Shown here: piece by piece, positions 54,877 to 62,660 of the stretch
Numbering within the stretch: position 1 is the stretch's first letter
Layout: the number at the start of each line of letters is the position of its first letter
Origin: Nitriliruptor sp040882075
GTDB lineage: Bacteria; Actinomycetota; Nitriliruptoria; Nitriliruptorales; Nitriliruptoraceae
Assembly: GCF_040882075.1 (NCBI RefSeq)
Contig: NZ_JBBEBZ010000092.1
Span: 1 to 64,000 of the forward strand
Length of the DNA stretch: 64,000 nucleotides
Direction of reading: 5' to 3'
Position numbers and translations under genes: made by a program
Notes under the pieces: generated by a model
The model's input: the letters and a program-made list of their open reading frames with translations, nothing else
Database searches by the model: none
What the model was told of the DNA's origin: nothing

Positions 54877-55398
54877 TCAGTCGCTCGGCGGCCGCCGGGT
54901 CGACCAACGGAGCCACCCGAGACCGACGCCGGCGCCGAGCGCCAGGAGTCCGGGGACGATGCCCGAGAGGTGGGTGCCGAGCAGCGCGTCCAACGACCAG
55001 CTACCGGGACCGGCCGTCGCGAGGGCCCACGCGACGGCGATGAGGTAGCCGTTCAGCTCCCAGCCCTTGCGGACCGACCAGAAGCCGTTGTCGTCGTTGT
55101 TGACCAGGGCCGCGACCGTCATGGTCCCGATGACCGCCGCCGAGGCGAGCGGCGTGAGGAACCCGATGGCGAGCCCGAGCCCACCCGCGATCTCGCTGGT
55201 ACCGGCGAGGATGGCGGCGACCTTGCCGTCACCGAACCCGAGGGAACGGAACCATCCAGCGGTCCCGGCCAGCCCGCCCCCGCCGAACCAGCCGAACAGC
55301 TTCTGGAAGCCGTGGAGGCTGAGTCCGACCCCGACCAGCACCCGGAGCAGCAGGAGCCCGGCATCCACGGCCGTCGGGTCGGCCTCGAGGGTCATCAT
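54877..55398 (-). CDS. DoxX family membrane protein
   Basis: A 173-aa protein with four hydrophobic segments: LLLLRVLVGVGLSLHGFQKLF (the family signature), then VAAILAGTSEIAGGLGLAIG, SAAVIGTMTVAALV, and a last pair near the C-terminus. DoxX proteins sit in the membrane and have been linked to redox or thiol stress. ATG 55398 overlaps the stop of the upstream kinase fragment as ATGA and has AGGA upstream. Confidence 0.87.
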   Translation of the reverse strand: MMTLEADPTAVDAGLLLLRVLVGVGLSLHGFQKLFGWFGGGGLAGTAGWFRSLGFGDGKVAAILAGTSEIAGGLGLAIGFLTPLASAAVIGTMTVAALVNNDDNGFWSVRKGWELNGYLIAVAWALATAGPGSWSLDALLGTHLSGIVPGLLALGAGVGLGWLRWSTRRPPSD

Positions 55399-55550
55399 CG
55401 AGCGTCCTGGACCGTCGGGAGGGTGAGCGCGAAGCAGGCACCCTCGTCCTGTTCGCGGTAGGTGAGGGAGCCGCCGTTGGCGCGGGCGAGTTCGGTCGCG
55501 ATGGACAGGCCGAGGCCGTACCCCGGTCGGGACACGCCGAACCGTGGCAT
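55395..55550 (-). pseudogene. Histidine-kinase C-terminal fragment (51 aa)
   Basis: A short frame reads FGVSRPGYGLGLSIATELA, then RANGGSLTYREQDEGACFAL and TLP: the G2 box and last strand of a HATPase domain, with nothing before it. Its ATG (55550) overlaps the stop of the small membrane protein gene as TGATG, and its stop overlaps doxX as ATGA. It looks like the end of a kinase gene fused by deletion to its present neighbour, yet the overlaps would keep it translated. The upstream kinase and regulator are absent. Confidence 0.7.
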
Positions 55551-55693
55551 CAGCCGCGGAGGATCCCGATGAGCCAGAAGGCGATCAGCAGCGCAACGAT
55601 CACCGCCGCGATACCACCGGCCCAGCTCGTGATGATCTTGTTCATGAAGCCACGGGCCTCGTCGGTGTCGGAACCTGCGTTCGGGTCCACCAC
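55550..55693 (-). CDS. Small single-pass membrane protein
   Basis: A 47-aa peptide: acidic N-terminus (VDPNAGSDTDEARGF), then NKIITSW and one membrane helix (AGGIAAVIVALLIAFWLIGI). GTG 55693 (or 55690) has GGAGG 7 bases upstream, so it is a real gene. Function is unknown. It stands first in a three-frame overlap chain that ends with doxX. Confidence 0.7.
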   Translation of the reverse strand: MVDPNAGSDTDEARGFMNKIITSWAGGIAAVIVALLIAFWLIGILRG

Positions 55694-55754
55694 GGTCGAT
55701 CCTCCATCACCGGTCGTTCCGGCGTCGGGTGCGGGTGCTCGGACGTGCGGTCGG

Positions 55755-56465
55755 TCAGGCGGCCGGGGAGACCCACGCGGCGGGTGGGACGAGCGCTGCG
55801 GGCGTGATCTCGTCGACGACCAGGTCGGCATCGTCGAGCTGCGAGGGCTCGAACACGCCGCGGACGATGGCGACGGTGTAGGTGCCGGCGGCTCGGGCGC
55901 TCGCCAGCCCGATCGGCGTGTCCTCGACGGCGGTGCACCGGGACGCCGGGACACCGAGCGCGGCGGCCGCGGCCAAGTACGGCGCGGGGTCCGGCTTGTG
56001 GTCCTCGACGTCATCGGCACCGACGATCGCCGTGACGAGGTCGCGCAGGTCCTCGCGGTCGAGGCAACGCGACACGTGGGAACGCGTCGACGACGAGGCC
56101 ACCGCGACGGGGACCCCCTCCGCGACGAACGCGCGCAGCGTCGCCACGACGTCGGGGAACAGGCGGAGCTCGGCGTCGAAGGTCGCGCCCGCCTGCTCAC
56201 GAAGCTCCGCGCGGAAGCTGTCGACGTCGCCGAGATCCCCGCGGGCGGAGAAGTGGTCGAACCCTGCGGGCCACGCACGACCGATGATGGCGGCGTGATC
56301 GGCGGCGGTGACCTCGATACCTCGGCGTGCGAGGACGTCGCGCCACACCCGCGCCGAGAGGGTCTCGGTGTCGGCGAGCGTGCCGTCGCAGTCGAAGATG
56401 ACCCCGGCGGGCAGGTCGCGGTGACCCTCCTGCACGCCGTCGAGCGAGGAGCCGGCGACACGCAT
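55755..56465 (-). CDS. HAD-superfamily phosphatase (beta-phosphoglucomutase/CbbY-like)
   Basis: A 236-aa enzyme. GVIFDCDGTLADTETLSARV (motif I, nucleophile and acid Asp), VAVASSSTRSHV (motif II), DVEDHKPDPAPYL (motif III Lys) and TAVEDTPIGLASARAAG (motif IV) are intact. The cap after motif I is of the helical C1 type. The substrate is a small phosphorylated metabolite; if beta-phosphoglucomutase, it would suit the glucan genes, but the class is broad. ATG 56465 overlaps the upstream hydrolase stop as TGATG. Confidence 0.87.
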   Translation of the reverse strand: MRVAGSSLDGVQEGHRDLPAGVIFDCDGTLADTETLSARVWRDVLARRGIEVTAADHAAIIGRAWPAGFDHFSARGDLGDVDSFRAELREQAGATFDAELRLFPDVVATLRAFVAEGVPVAVASSSTRSHVSRCLDREDLRDLVTAIVGADDVEDHKPDPAPYLAAAAALGVPASRCTAVEDTPIGLASARAAGTYTVAIVRGVFEPSQLDDADLVVDEITPAALVPPAAWVSPAA

Positions 56466-57370
56466 CAGCCGGTCCGCCTTGGATCGGCCGAGATCGGGAC
56501 CTGGGCCCCGGCACCGGTACCTGCGAGGGCCACGATGGCGCGCGCGACGGCCAGCGGGTCCTCCTCGTGGACGAAGTGACCCGCCCCGGGGATGGGCACC
56601 AGGGTCGCGTCGAGGTCGTGCGCGACCCGAGCCGCGAGGTGGAACGGGGTCGCCGGGTCCTCCTCCCCCCACACCACGGCGGTCGGGACGCGCATGCGGT
56701 GCGAGCCCTCGTGCTCGCGGCGCAACCCGGTCCGGGACCGGAACCGTCGGATGCTGTGATCGATGACGGCCCGGCGCGACAACCCCCGGTAGTAGCGCAA
56801 CCACGCCGACGGGTTGGCCGAGATGGCGGCGGCGTAGGTGTCGATGACCTCGTCGGTGAACGGTTCACGGACGACCGACGCAGCGCGCACCGTGGCAGCG
56901 ACCAGCGGCCGGGAGGCGAAACGGAAGGCCAGCTCCGGTGCGATCGGGATGTTGAGCAGCGGCACGTGCCACGAGGCACGCAGATCGAGCTGCCGGAAGG
57001 GCGAGGACATCGTCACCAGGGCCCGCACCAGGCCGGGGTGGCGGAACGCCGTCGCGACGGCGACGGCACCGCCCCAGTCGTGGCCGACGAGGACGGCCTT
57101 GCGGACGTGCAGGTTGTGGATCAGCTGGCTGATCTCGTCGGCCAGCGTCTGCGGGTCGTAGCCGCCACGCGGTGCCTCGGACCGACCGAAGCCCTTCAGA
57201 TCGGGGGCCACGACGCGGTAGCCCGCATCGACGAGCAGCGGAGCCACGCGACGCCAGGACGAGCCGTCTTCGGGCCAGCCGTGGAGGAGCAGCGCGAGAT
57301 CGTCCCCGTGGCCGAGCGCGCGCACGAAGAACCGGGTCTCGCCACCCGAGACGTAGCCCTCACGCCACAC
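56465..57370 (-). CDS. Alpha/beta hydrolase (epoxide hydrolase-like)
   Basis: A 301-aa enzyme: LALLLHGWPEDGSSWRRVAP (oxyanion motif HGWP), VLVGHDWGGAVAVATAF with Asp as nucleophile, VVWGEEDPATPF and IPGAGHFVHEEDP with the His. The Asp nucleophile and HGWP loop fit epoxide hydrolases and haloalkane dehalogenases. GTG 57370 has GGGAGGG 5 bases upstream. TACGCT at 57456-57461 (minus) is a possible -10. Confidence 0.87.
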   Translation of the reverse strand: MWREGYVSGGETRFFVRALGHGDDLALLLHGWPEDGSSWRRVAPLLVDAGYRVVAPDLKGFGRSEAPRGGYDPQTLADEISQLIHNLHVRKAVLVGHDWGGAVAVATAFRHPGLVRALVTMSSPFRQLDLRASWHVPLLNIPIAPELAFRFASRPLVAATVRAASVVREPFTDEVIDTYAAAISANPSAWLRYYRGLSRRAVIDHSIRRFRSRTGLRREHEGSHRMRVPTAVVWGEEDPATPFHLAARVAHDLDATLVPIPGAGHFVHEEDPLAVARAIVALAGTGAGAQVPISADPRRTG

Positions 57371-57455
57371 GAAGCCCTCCCGGACCGTCGCACCGTTGCT
57401 GCCGCGGATCCCACGGCGTCGATCGCGCCGACCGCAGGTCGTGCACGATGGTCCG

Positions 57456-57461
57456 AGCGTA
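57456..57461 (-). promoter_or_regulatory. Candidate -10 TACGCT
   Basis: Minus-strand TACGCT 85 bases before the hydrolase GTG at 57370. Confidence 0.3.
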
Positions 57462-57478
57462 GGGGTCCGGTCGGCTCG

Positions 57479-57484
57479 TAGGCT
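57479..57484 (+). promoter_or_regulatory. Candidate -10 TAGGCT of the DUF885 gene
   Basis: TAGGCT 58 bases before the GTG at 57543, back to back with the hydrolase promoter. Confidence 0.4.
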
Positions 57485-57542
57485 GTACCGCTCCCCGGCC
57501 GACCGCCCGTCCGTCGGCTCGCTCGACCCGACTGGAACGTCC

Positions 57543-59219
57543 GTGGACTCCCCGCACCCCGTGTACGACGTCGCCGACCGGTACGTGGACGCCTACGCCG
57601 CGCTCCGGCCGATCGATGCCACCTTCGCCGGCATCGACGGGCACGACCACCGCTGGGGCGATCTCGGACCCGACGGTGTCGAGGAAGCCGCCGACCTGTT
57701 CCGGCGCACCCGAGCGCAGCTGGCCGCTCTGCCCCCGGGTGAGGACCGGTGGGCGCAGCTCGCGGTGCGGGTCCTCGACGACGATCTCGCGCTGCAGCTC
57801 GAGGGCCACGACCACGACGACCCGCTGCGCGACATCGCGCACATCGCGTCCACGATCCCCGAGACCCGCGAGGCGCTCGAGGTCCAGGACACCAGCGACC
57901 CGGACGGACGTGAAGCGGTCGTCGCCCGGTTGGAGGGCTACGCCGACGCGCTCGAGGGGTGGCGGGCGAAGGTCGACCGGGGTCGGCAGCGAGGCCGCGT
58001 CGTCGCGCAGCGGCAGGTGCGTTCCACCACCTCCCAGCTGCACGAGCTCGCCGAGGACGACGGTCCCCTGCGCCGCGTCGCGACAGCGGTCGTGGCCGCC
58101 GACGGGGCGCTCGCCGATCGCGTCCAGGCCGCGCTCCCCGCTGCGGGCGCCGCCGCCACCCGGACGGCACGGTGGCTGACCGAGATCTACCTCCCGGGGG
58201 CGTCCGAAGCCGACGGCGTGGGCGAGGAGCGCTACCTGCGCTCGGCCCGGGGCTTCCTCGGCAGCGACCTCGACCCCGCCGAGACCTACGCGTGGGGGTG
58301 GGACCGCATCGGCGAACTGACGGCCCGTGCGCGCTCGGTCGCTCGGGAGCTGTCCCCGGACACCGACCTACCGGCGACGATCGCCCGCCTGCGCGGGGAC
58401 CCGGCGTTCGCCGCACCGAACCCCGACGCGTTCCGCGAGGCGATGCAGGCGCGGCAGTCGGCGGCGCTCGACGCGCTCGACGGGGTGCACTTCGACGTCC
58501 CCGGACCGATCCGGCGCGTCGAGGTCAAGCTCGCGGGCGGTGGCGCGCCCGGCGCCTACTACAACGGGCCGTCCGAGGATTTCTCACGGCCGGGGACCAT
58601 CTGGTGGTCCCTGCCCGAGGACGGGCCCGTGCCCCTGTACGAGGAGGTGTCCACCGCCTACCACGAGGGCTTCCCCGGTCACCACCTCCAGATCGGCATC
58701 CAGGTGGGGTTGGCCGACCGGTTGTCGCGGGCCCACCGCACGCTGATCTGGAACCCCGGCTACGGCGAGGGCTGGGCGCTCTACACCGAGCAGCTGATGG
58801 ACGAGCTCGGGATGTTCGAACACCCCGCCTACGTGCTCGGGTACCTCGCCGGCGAGCTGCTGCGCGCGACCCGCGTGGTCGTGGACATCGGCCTCCACCT
58901 CGGCTGGCGCATCCCGGACACGGCGCCGGTGCACGCCGGTGAGGCCTGGGACTTCCCCCGGGCCGTCGACGCGCTGCAGCAGCTGGCGTTCCTACCCGCC
59001 GGCTACGCCGACAGCGAGGTCACGCGCTACCTCGGCTGGCCGGGCCAAGCGATCTCGTACGCCGTCGGTCAGCGGGCCATCGTGGGCTTGCGTGAGGAGC
59101 GACGGCGGCGGGACGGGGCGGGGTTCGAGCTGAAGGCGTTCCACGCCGACGTGCTCGGCTCCGGGCCGGTCGGCCTCGACCTGCTGCGCGCCGTGGTCCT
59201 CGGCTTCGAGCACCGCTGA
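57543..59219 (+). CDS. DUF885 family protein, metallopeptidase-like
   Basis: A 558-aa protein. The signature YHEGFPGHHLQIGIQ (about 379) is the H-E-x-x-P-G-H-H zinc-binding motif of the family; WNPGYGEGWALYTEQLMDEL supplies the third ligand region. DUF885 members are presumed peptidases. No signal peptide is seen, so it is likely cytoplasmic. GTG 57543 has only a weak GGAAC upstream. Convergent with the lipoprotein gene, one base apart. Confidence 0.85.
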   Translation: MDSPHPVYDVADRYVDAYAALRPIDATFAGIDGHDHRWGDLGPDGVEEAADLFRRTRAQLAALPPGEDRWAQLAVRVLDDDLALQLEGHDHDDPLRDIAHIASTIPETREALEVQDTSDPDGREAVVARLEGYADALEGWRAKVDRGRQRGRVVAQRQVRSTTSQLHELAEDDGPLRRVATAVVAADGALADRVQAALPAAGAAATRTARWLTEIYLPGASEADGVGEERYLRSARGFLGSDLDPAETYAWGWDRIGELTARARSVARELSPDTDLPATIARLRGDPAFAAPNPDAFREAMQARQSAALDALDGVHFDVPGPIRRVEVKLAGGGAPGAYYNGPSEDFSRPGTIWWSLPEDGPVPLYEEVSTAYHEGFPGHHLQIGIQVGLADRLSRAHRTLIWNPGYGEGWALYTEQLMDELGMFEHPAYVLGYLAGELLRATRVVVDIGLHLGWRIPDTAPVHAGEAWDFPRAVDALQQLAFLPAGYADSEVTRYLGWPGQAISYAVGQRAIVGLREERRRRDGAGFELKAFHADVLGSGPVGLDLLRAVVLGFEHR

Positions 59220-59220
59220 G

Positions 59221-59634
59221 TCACCGGGGCGCACCGAGCAGCGCGAAACGCCGGACCCCGCACCGGGTCAGGTCCACGCCCGGGTAGCGCGAGCGCAGCC
59301 CGGCGGTGACCTCGCCCGTCCCGCCGGCGAAGGTCACCTCGTCGCCGATACGCAACCGGGTGCCAGCGACGTCGATCGTCGGCGCGCCCCCATCGAGCGG
59401 TCCGAACGCGGTCCGCTCGGCGAACAGCGGCAGGACCAGGCCCGCGTCGTCCTCGATGAGCACGCAGTCCCGCTCGACCACGAGCGTGCCCGAGACCGTC
59501 CCCGCGGGGATGCCGTCGATGTCGTCCACCGCGACGAGGTAGGGGCGGGCGGCGATGGGATCGGTCACCGGACCGGCGCACCCGGCGAGCACCACGGTGA
59601 GGGCGAGCCAGCACGAACGTCGGGCGACGCTCAC
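59221..59634 (-). CDS. Putative lipoprotein
   Basis: A 137-aa exported protein with a lipobox: RRSCWLALTVVLAGCAG, cleavage before Cys about 18. The mature part is beta-rich (YLVAVDDIDGIPAGTVSGTL, VVERDCVLIEDDAGLVLPLF, VTFAGGTGEVTAGL). No family is recognised. GTG 59634 overlaps the glnE stop as GTGA, so it is read with glnE; any connection with nitrogen control is unknown. Confidence 0.75.
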   Translation of the reverse strand: MSVARRSCWLALTVVLAGCAGPVTDPIAARPYLVAVDDIDGIPAGTVSGTLVVERDCVLIEDDAGLVLPLFAERTAFGPLDGGAPTIDVAGTRLRIGDEVTFAGGTGEVTAGLRSRYPGVDLTRCGVRRFALLGAPR

Positions 59635-62600
59635 CACTGGCCCTCCTCCTGCTCGTAGAACAGCCGCGAACAGACCCGTCGCACGTGACGGGCGTGCCGC
59701 TTGCGGTCCTCCTCGAGCTCCTGCCACCCCCCACGCCCGTACCCCATCGCGCGCGCCAAGGTCTCGAGCGTGGCCATCGCCTGGGGCAGGACGTCCACGT
59801 CGCGGTGGCGCAGCAGGTAGCGGCGGTTGCGGAGCTCGGACAGGAACCGGTACCCGTCCCGCAGCCACACGGCGTCCCGGTGCTCGAGCAGGTCGGCGTC
59901 CTGCATCGCGTCGAGCACCCGCATCGTCGAGGTGCCCCGCGCCGCGACCTGCGTGGCGCCGTGCCGCAGCTGCAGCAGCTGGACGGTCCACTCCACGTCG
60001 GAGAGCCCACCGGGTCCGAGCTTGATGTGGCGTTCGGGGTCGATCCGCTTCGAGATCCGCTCCCGTTCGAGCCGGGCCTTCATGCGCCGGATGCGGGTCG
60101 CCTCGCGGTCCCCGAAGTCCTCCGGGTAGGCGACAGCACGCGACGCCTCGACGAACCGGTCGCCGAGGTCCCGGTCACCGGCGACGGGCCGCGCCTTCAG
60201 CAGGGCCTGGTGCTCCCACGGTTCGGACCACCGCTCCCAGTAGGCCTGGTAGGAGCTGAGGGTCCGTGACAACGGGCCGTTGCGCCCCTCGGGCCGCAGG
60301 TCCGCGTCGACCTCGAAGGCCGTGCCGTCGGGGGTGATGGCGGACAGCGACTTCATGACCTCGACCGCCACGTCGAGCGCGAGCTTGCCGGCCGCCTGGT
60401 CGTCCCCACCGTCGACGACCTCGTGCACGAACAGGACGTCGAGGTCCGAGACGTAGTGCAGCTCCTCGCCGCCGAACTTGCCCATCCCGATGATCGCCAT
60501 CCGGATGGGGAGCTGCGACGGATCGTCGAGCTCGAGCGAGCGAGCGCGCCGCCGCAGCACGTCGGACAGGGCCCCCTCGAGGCACGCCTCACCGAGCGCC
60601 GTGAGCTCGTCCCCGACGCTCGACACCGTCGCCAGCCCAGCGAGGTCACGGACCACGAGCCGCAGCAGCTCGAAGCGCTTGAACCGGCGGAGCGCCGCCC
60701 CCGTGTCCTGCCAGACGAGGCGTGCGAACGCCATCCGGGTCAGCTCGTCGCGGGTGCGGGGGTGTCGCCGGGCCTCGTTGTCGCGGAGCCACCCGACACC
60801 GCCGGGTTGGCCGATCAGCAGCTCGCCGGCGACCTTCGAGGTACCGAGGAGCCGTCCGATGAGCTCCGCGGACGGGGGGTGGTCACGGAGGTGGCCCAGC
60901 AGCTCCGCCCGGTCGCCTTGCGCATCCACCAGGTCGCGGAAGGAACGCAGACCACCGTCGGGATCGGGGGTGTCCTGCAGCGCGTGCAGGACCGCGGGCA
61001 GGACGGCACGGACGGTCCGGGCTCGGCGTGACACCCCCGCCGTCAGGTGACGGACGTCGCGCATCGCGGCGGCACCGTCCGCGAACCCGAGGGCCGCGAG
61101 ACGCTCACGGGCAGCGTCCTCACCGATGATCCGGACCTCGGTCGGGATCGACACCCCCGTGGCCGCCGCCGTGACCTCGGCGTAGGTCTCGAGCAGCGGG
61201 CGGAAGAACAGCTTCGCGTGCAGCTCGCTGACCCGGGACTGGGCGCGCTTCAGATCACGCTGGAAGGTGGTGCGGGCGGTCTCGCCCTCGCTGGGGCGGT
61301 AGCCCATGGCGCGGGCCAACCACTCCTGCCGGTCCTCGTCGTCGGGGATGGTGTGGGTCCGACGCTCGTGTGCGAGCTGGAGCCGGTGCTCGGCGGTGCG
61401 CAGCAGCCGGTAGGCGTCGGCGAAGGCCTCGGCGTCCTCGTCAGCCACGTAGCCGCCCCGGGCGAGCGCACGCAGCGCCGGCAGGGTGCCGGTCGAACGC
61501 AGGCTCCGATCGCCGCGTCCGTGCACGATCTGCAGCAGTTGGACGGCGAACTCGACGTCCCGGATCCCGCCCGGGCCGAGCTTGAGCTGGCGACCGCCGT
61601 GCCGTTGCACCTCGGGCTTGGTCGCGATGCGCGCCTTCATAGCACGCACCTCCGCGACCACCTCCGGGTCGAGCTGGTCGGGCCAGACGAACGGTTCGGC
61701 CGCGCGCATCAGCTCGGCGCCGAGCTGCCGATCCCCCGCGACCGGCCGCGCCTTGAGCATCGCCTGGAACTCCCAGGTCTTGGCCCACCGCTCCCAGTAC
61801 GCGACGTAGGAGGCCACCCGTCGCGACAGCGGTCCCGACCGGCCCTCGGGCCGCAGGGTCGGATCGACCTCGTAGGCGCGCCCCATCGTCGTCGACGCGT
61901 TCAGAAGCTCGAGCAACCGCGACAGGACCGCCCTGGCCTCGCGCGCGGCGGCCTCGTCCGCGTCCGAGCCACCGTCGGGATCGACCGGTTCGTGCACGAA
62001 GACGACGTCCACGTCCGAGACGTAGTTCAGCTCGCGTCCACCGAGCTTGCCCATGCCGATGACGGCGATCCGAGCGGCGGGGTCACCGTCGGCGTGCTGC
62101 TGGTGGAGCGCGGCGAGCGTGCCGGTGAGCACCGCCTCGGCCAGGTTGGCGAGCTCGCCGGCCACCGCCTCGATGTCGTCGACCCCCGTCAGATCACGAC
62201 CGGCGATGTCCGCCGTCGCGGCCCGTCGGATGGCGGCGACCCCGGCGGCCTCCTGTTCCGGTGTCTCGCCCTCGAGGACCGCCCGTTCGACGGCCGCCGC
62301 GGTGGTGTCGACGTCGACCCCGTCGAGCGTTCGCAGCGCCTCGACCGCGTCCTCGAAGCGTCCGAGGAGGTCACCGAGCGGTTGGGAGGTGCCACCGACG
62401 GCGATCACCCGCTGCAGCCAGGCGTCGTCGGCGCGGACCTGTTCGAGCAGGCCGGGCTGGTTCGTGGCGATGTCGGCGACGCAGCGCAGCGCGTCCTGCG
62501 GATCCGCCGCGCGCGACACCAGCGACAGCAACCGTTCGTCGATGTCGTCGTCCGTGGTGAGACCGGCCTCCTCGAGCCACGGGAAGGCCTGGTCCGGGTC

Positions 62601-62651
62601 GAGACCCGCCTTGGCGAGCCGCGCTCGGAGCGAGACGGGCCGGGAGACCAC
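59631..62651 (-). CDS. glnE: Bifunctional glutamine synthetase adenylyltransferase/deadenylylase GlnE
   Basis: A 1006-aa enzyme that attaches or removes AMP on the glutamine synthetase Tyr. Two homologous halves are visible: VIGMGKLGGRELNYVSDVDV (about 200, removing domain) and IIGMGKFGGEELHYVSDLDV (about 720, adenylylating domain), each followed by an LRPEGR...GPLSR block. GTG 62651 has a GGGGG upstream, nine bases behind the glnA2 stop. Its target is the GlnA at 50 kb, which keeps the Tyr. The order glnA2-glnE is usual in actinobacteria. Confidence 0.95.
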   Translation of the reverse strand: MVSRPVSLRARLAKAGLDPDQAFPWLEEAGLTTDDDIDERLLSLVSRAADPQDALRCVADIATNQPGLLEQVRADDAWLQRVIAVGGTSQPLGDLLGRFEDAVEALRTLDGVDVDTTAAAVERAVLEGETPEQEAAGVAAIRRAATADIAGRDLTGVDDIEAVAGELANLAEAVLTGTLAALHQQHADGDPAARIAVIGMGKLGGRELNYVSDVDVVFVHEPVDPDGGSDADEAAAREARAVLSRLLELLNASTTMGRAYEVDPTLRPEGRSGPLSRRVASYVAYWERWAKTWEFQAMLKARPVAGDRQLGAELMRAAEPFVWPDQLDPEVVAEVRAMKARIATKPEVQRHGGRQLKLGPGGIRDVEFAVQLLQIVHGRGDRSLRSTGTLPALRALARGGYVADEDAEAFADAYRLLRTAEHRLQLAHERRTHTIPDDEDRQEWLARAMGYRPSEGETARTTFQRDLKRAQSRVSELHAKLFFRPLLETYAEVTAAATGVSIPTEVRIIGEDAARERLAALGFADGAAAMRDVRHLTAGVSRRARTVRAVLPAVLHALQDTPDPDGGLRSFRDLVDAQGDRAELLGHLRDHPPSAELIGRLLGTSKVAGELLIGQPGGVGWLRDNEARRHPRTRDELTRMAFARLVWQDTGAALRRFKRFELLRLVVRDLAGLATVSSVGDELTALGEACLEGALSDVLRRRARSLELDDPSQLPIRMAIIGMGKFGGEELHYVSDLDVLFVHEVVDGGDDQAAGKLALDVAVEVMKSLSAITPDGTAFEVDADLRPEGRNGPLSRTLSSYQAYWERWSEPWEHQALLKARPVAGDRDLGDRFVEASRAVAYPEDFGDREATRIRRMKARLERERISKRIDPERHIKLGPGGLSDVEWTVQLLQLRHGATQVAARGTSTMRVLDAMQDADLLEHRDAVWLRDGYRFLSELRNRRYLLRHRDVDVLPQAMATLETLARAMGYGRGGWQELEEDRKRHARHVRRVCSRLFYEQEEGQW

Positions 62652-62660
62652 GGGCGCCCC

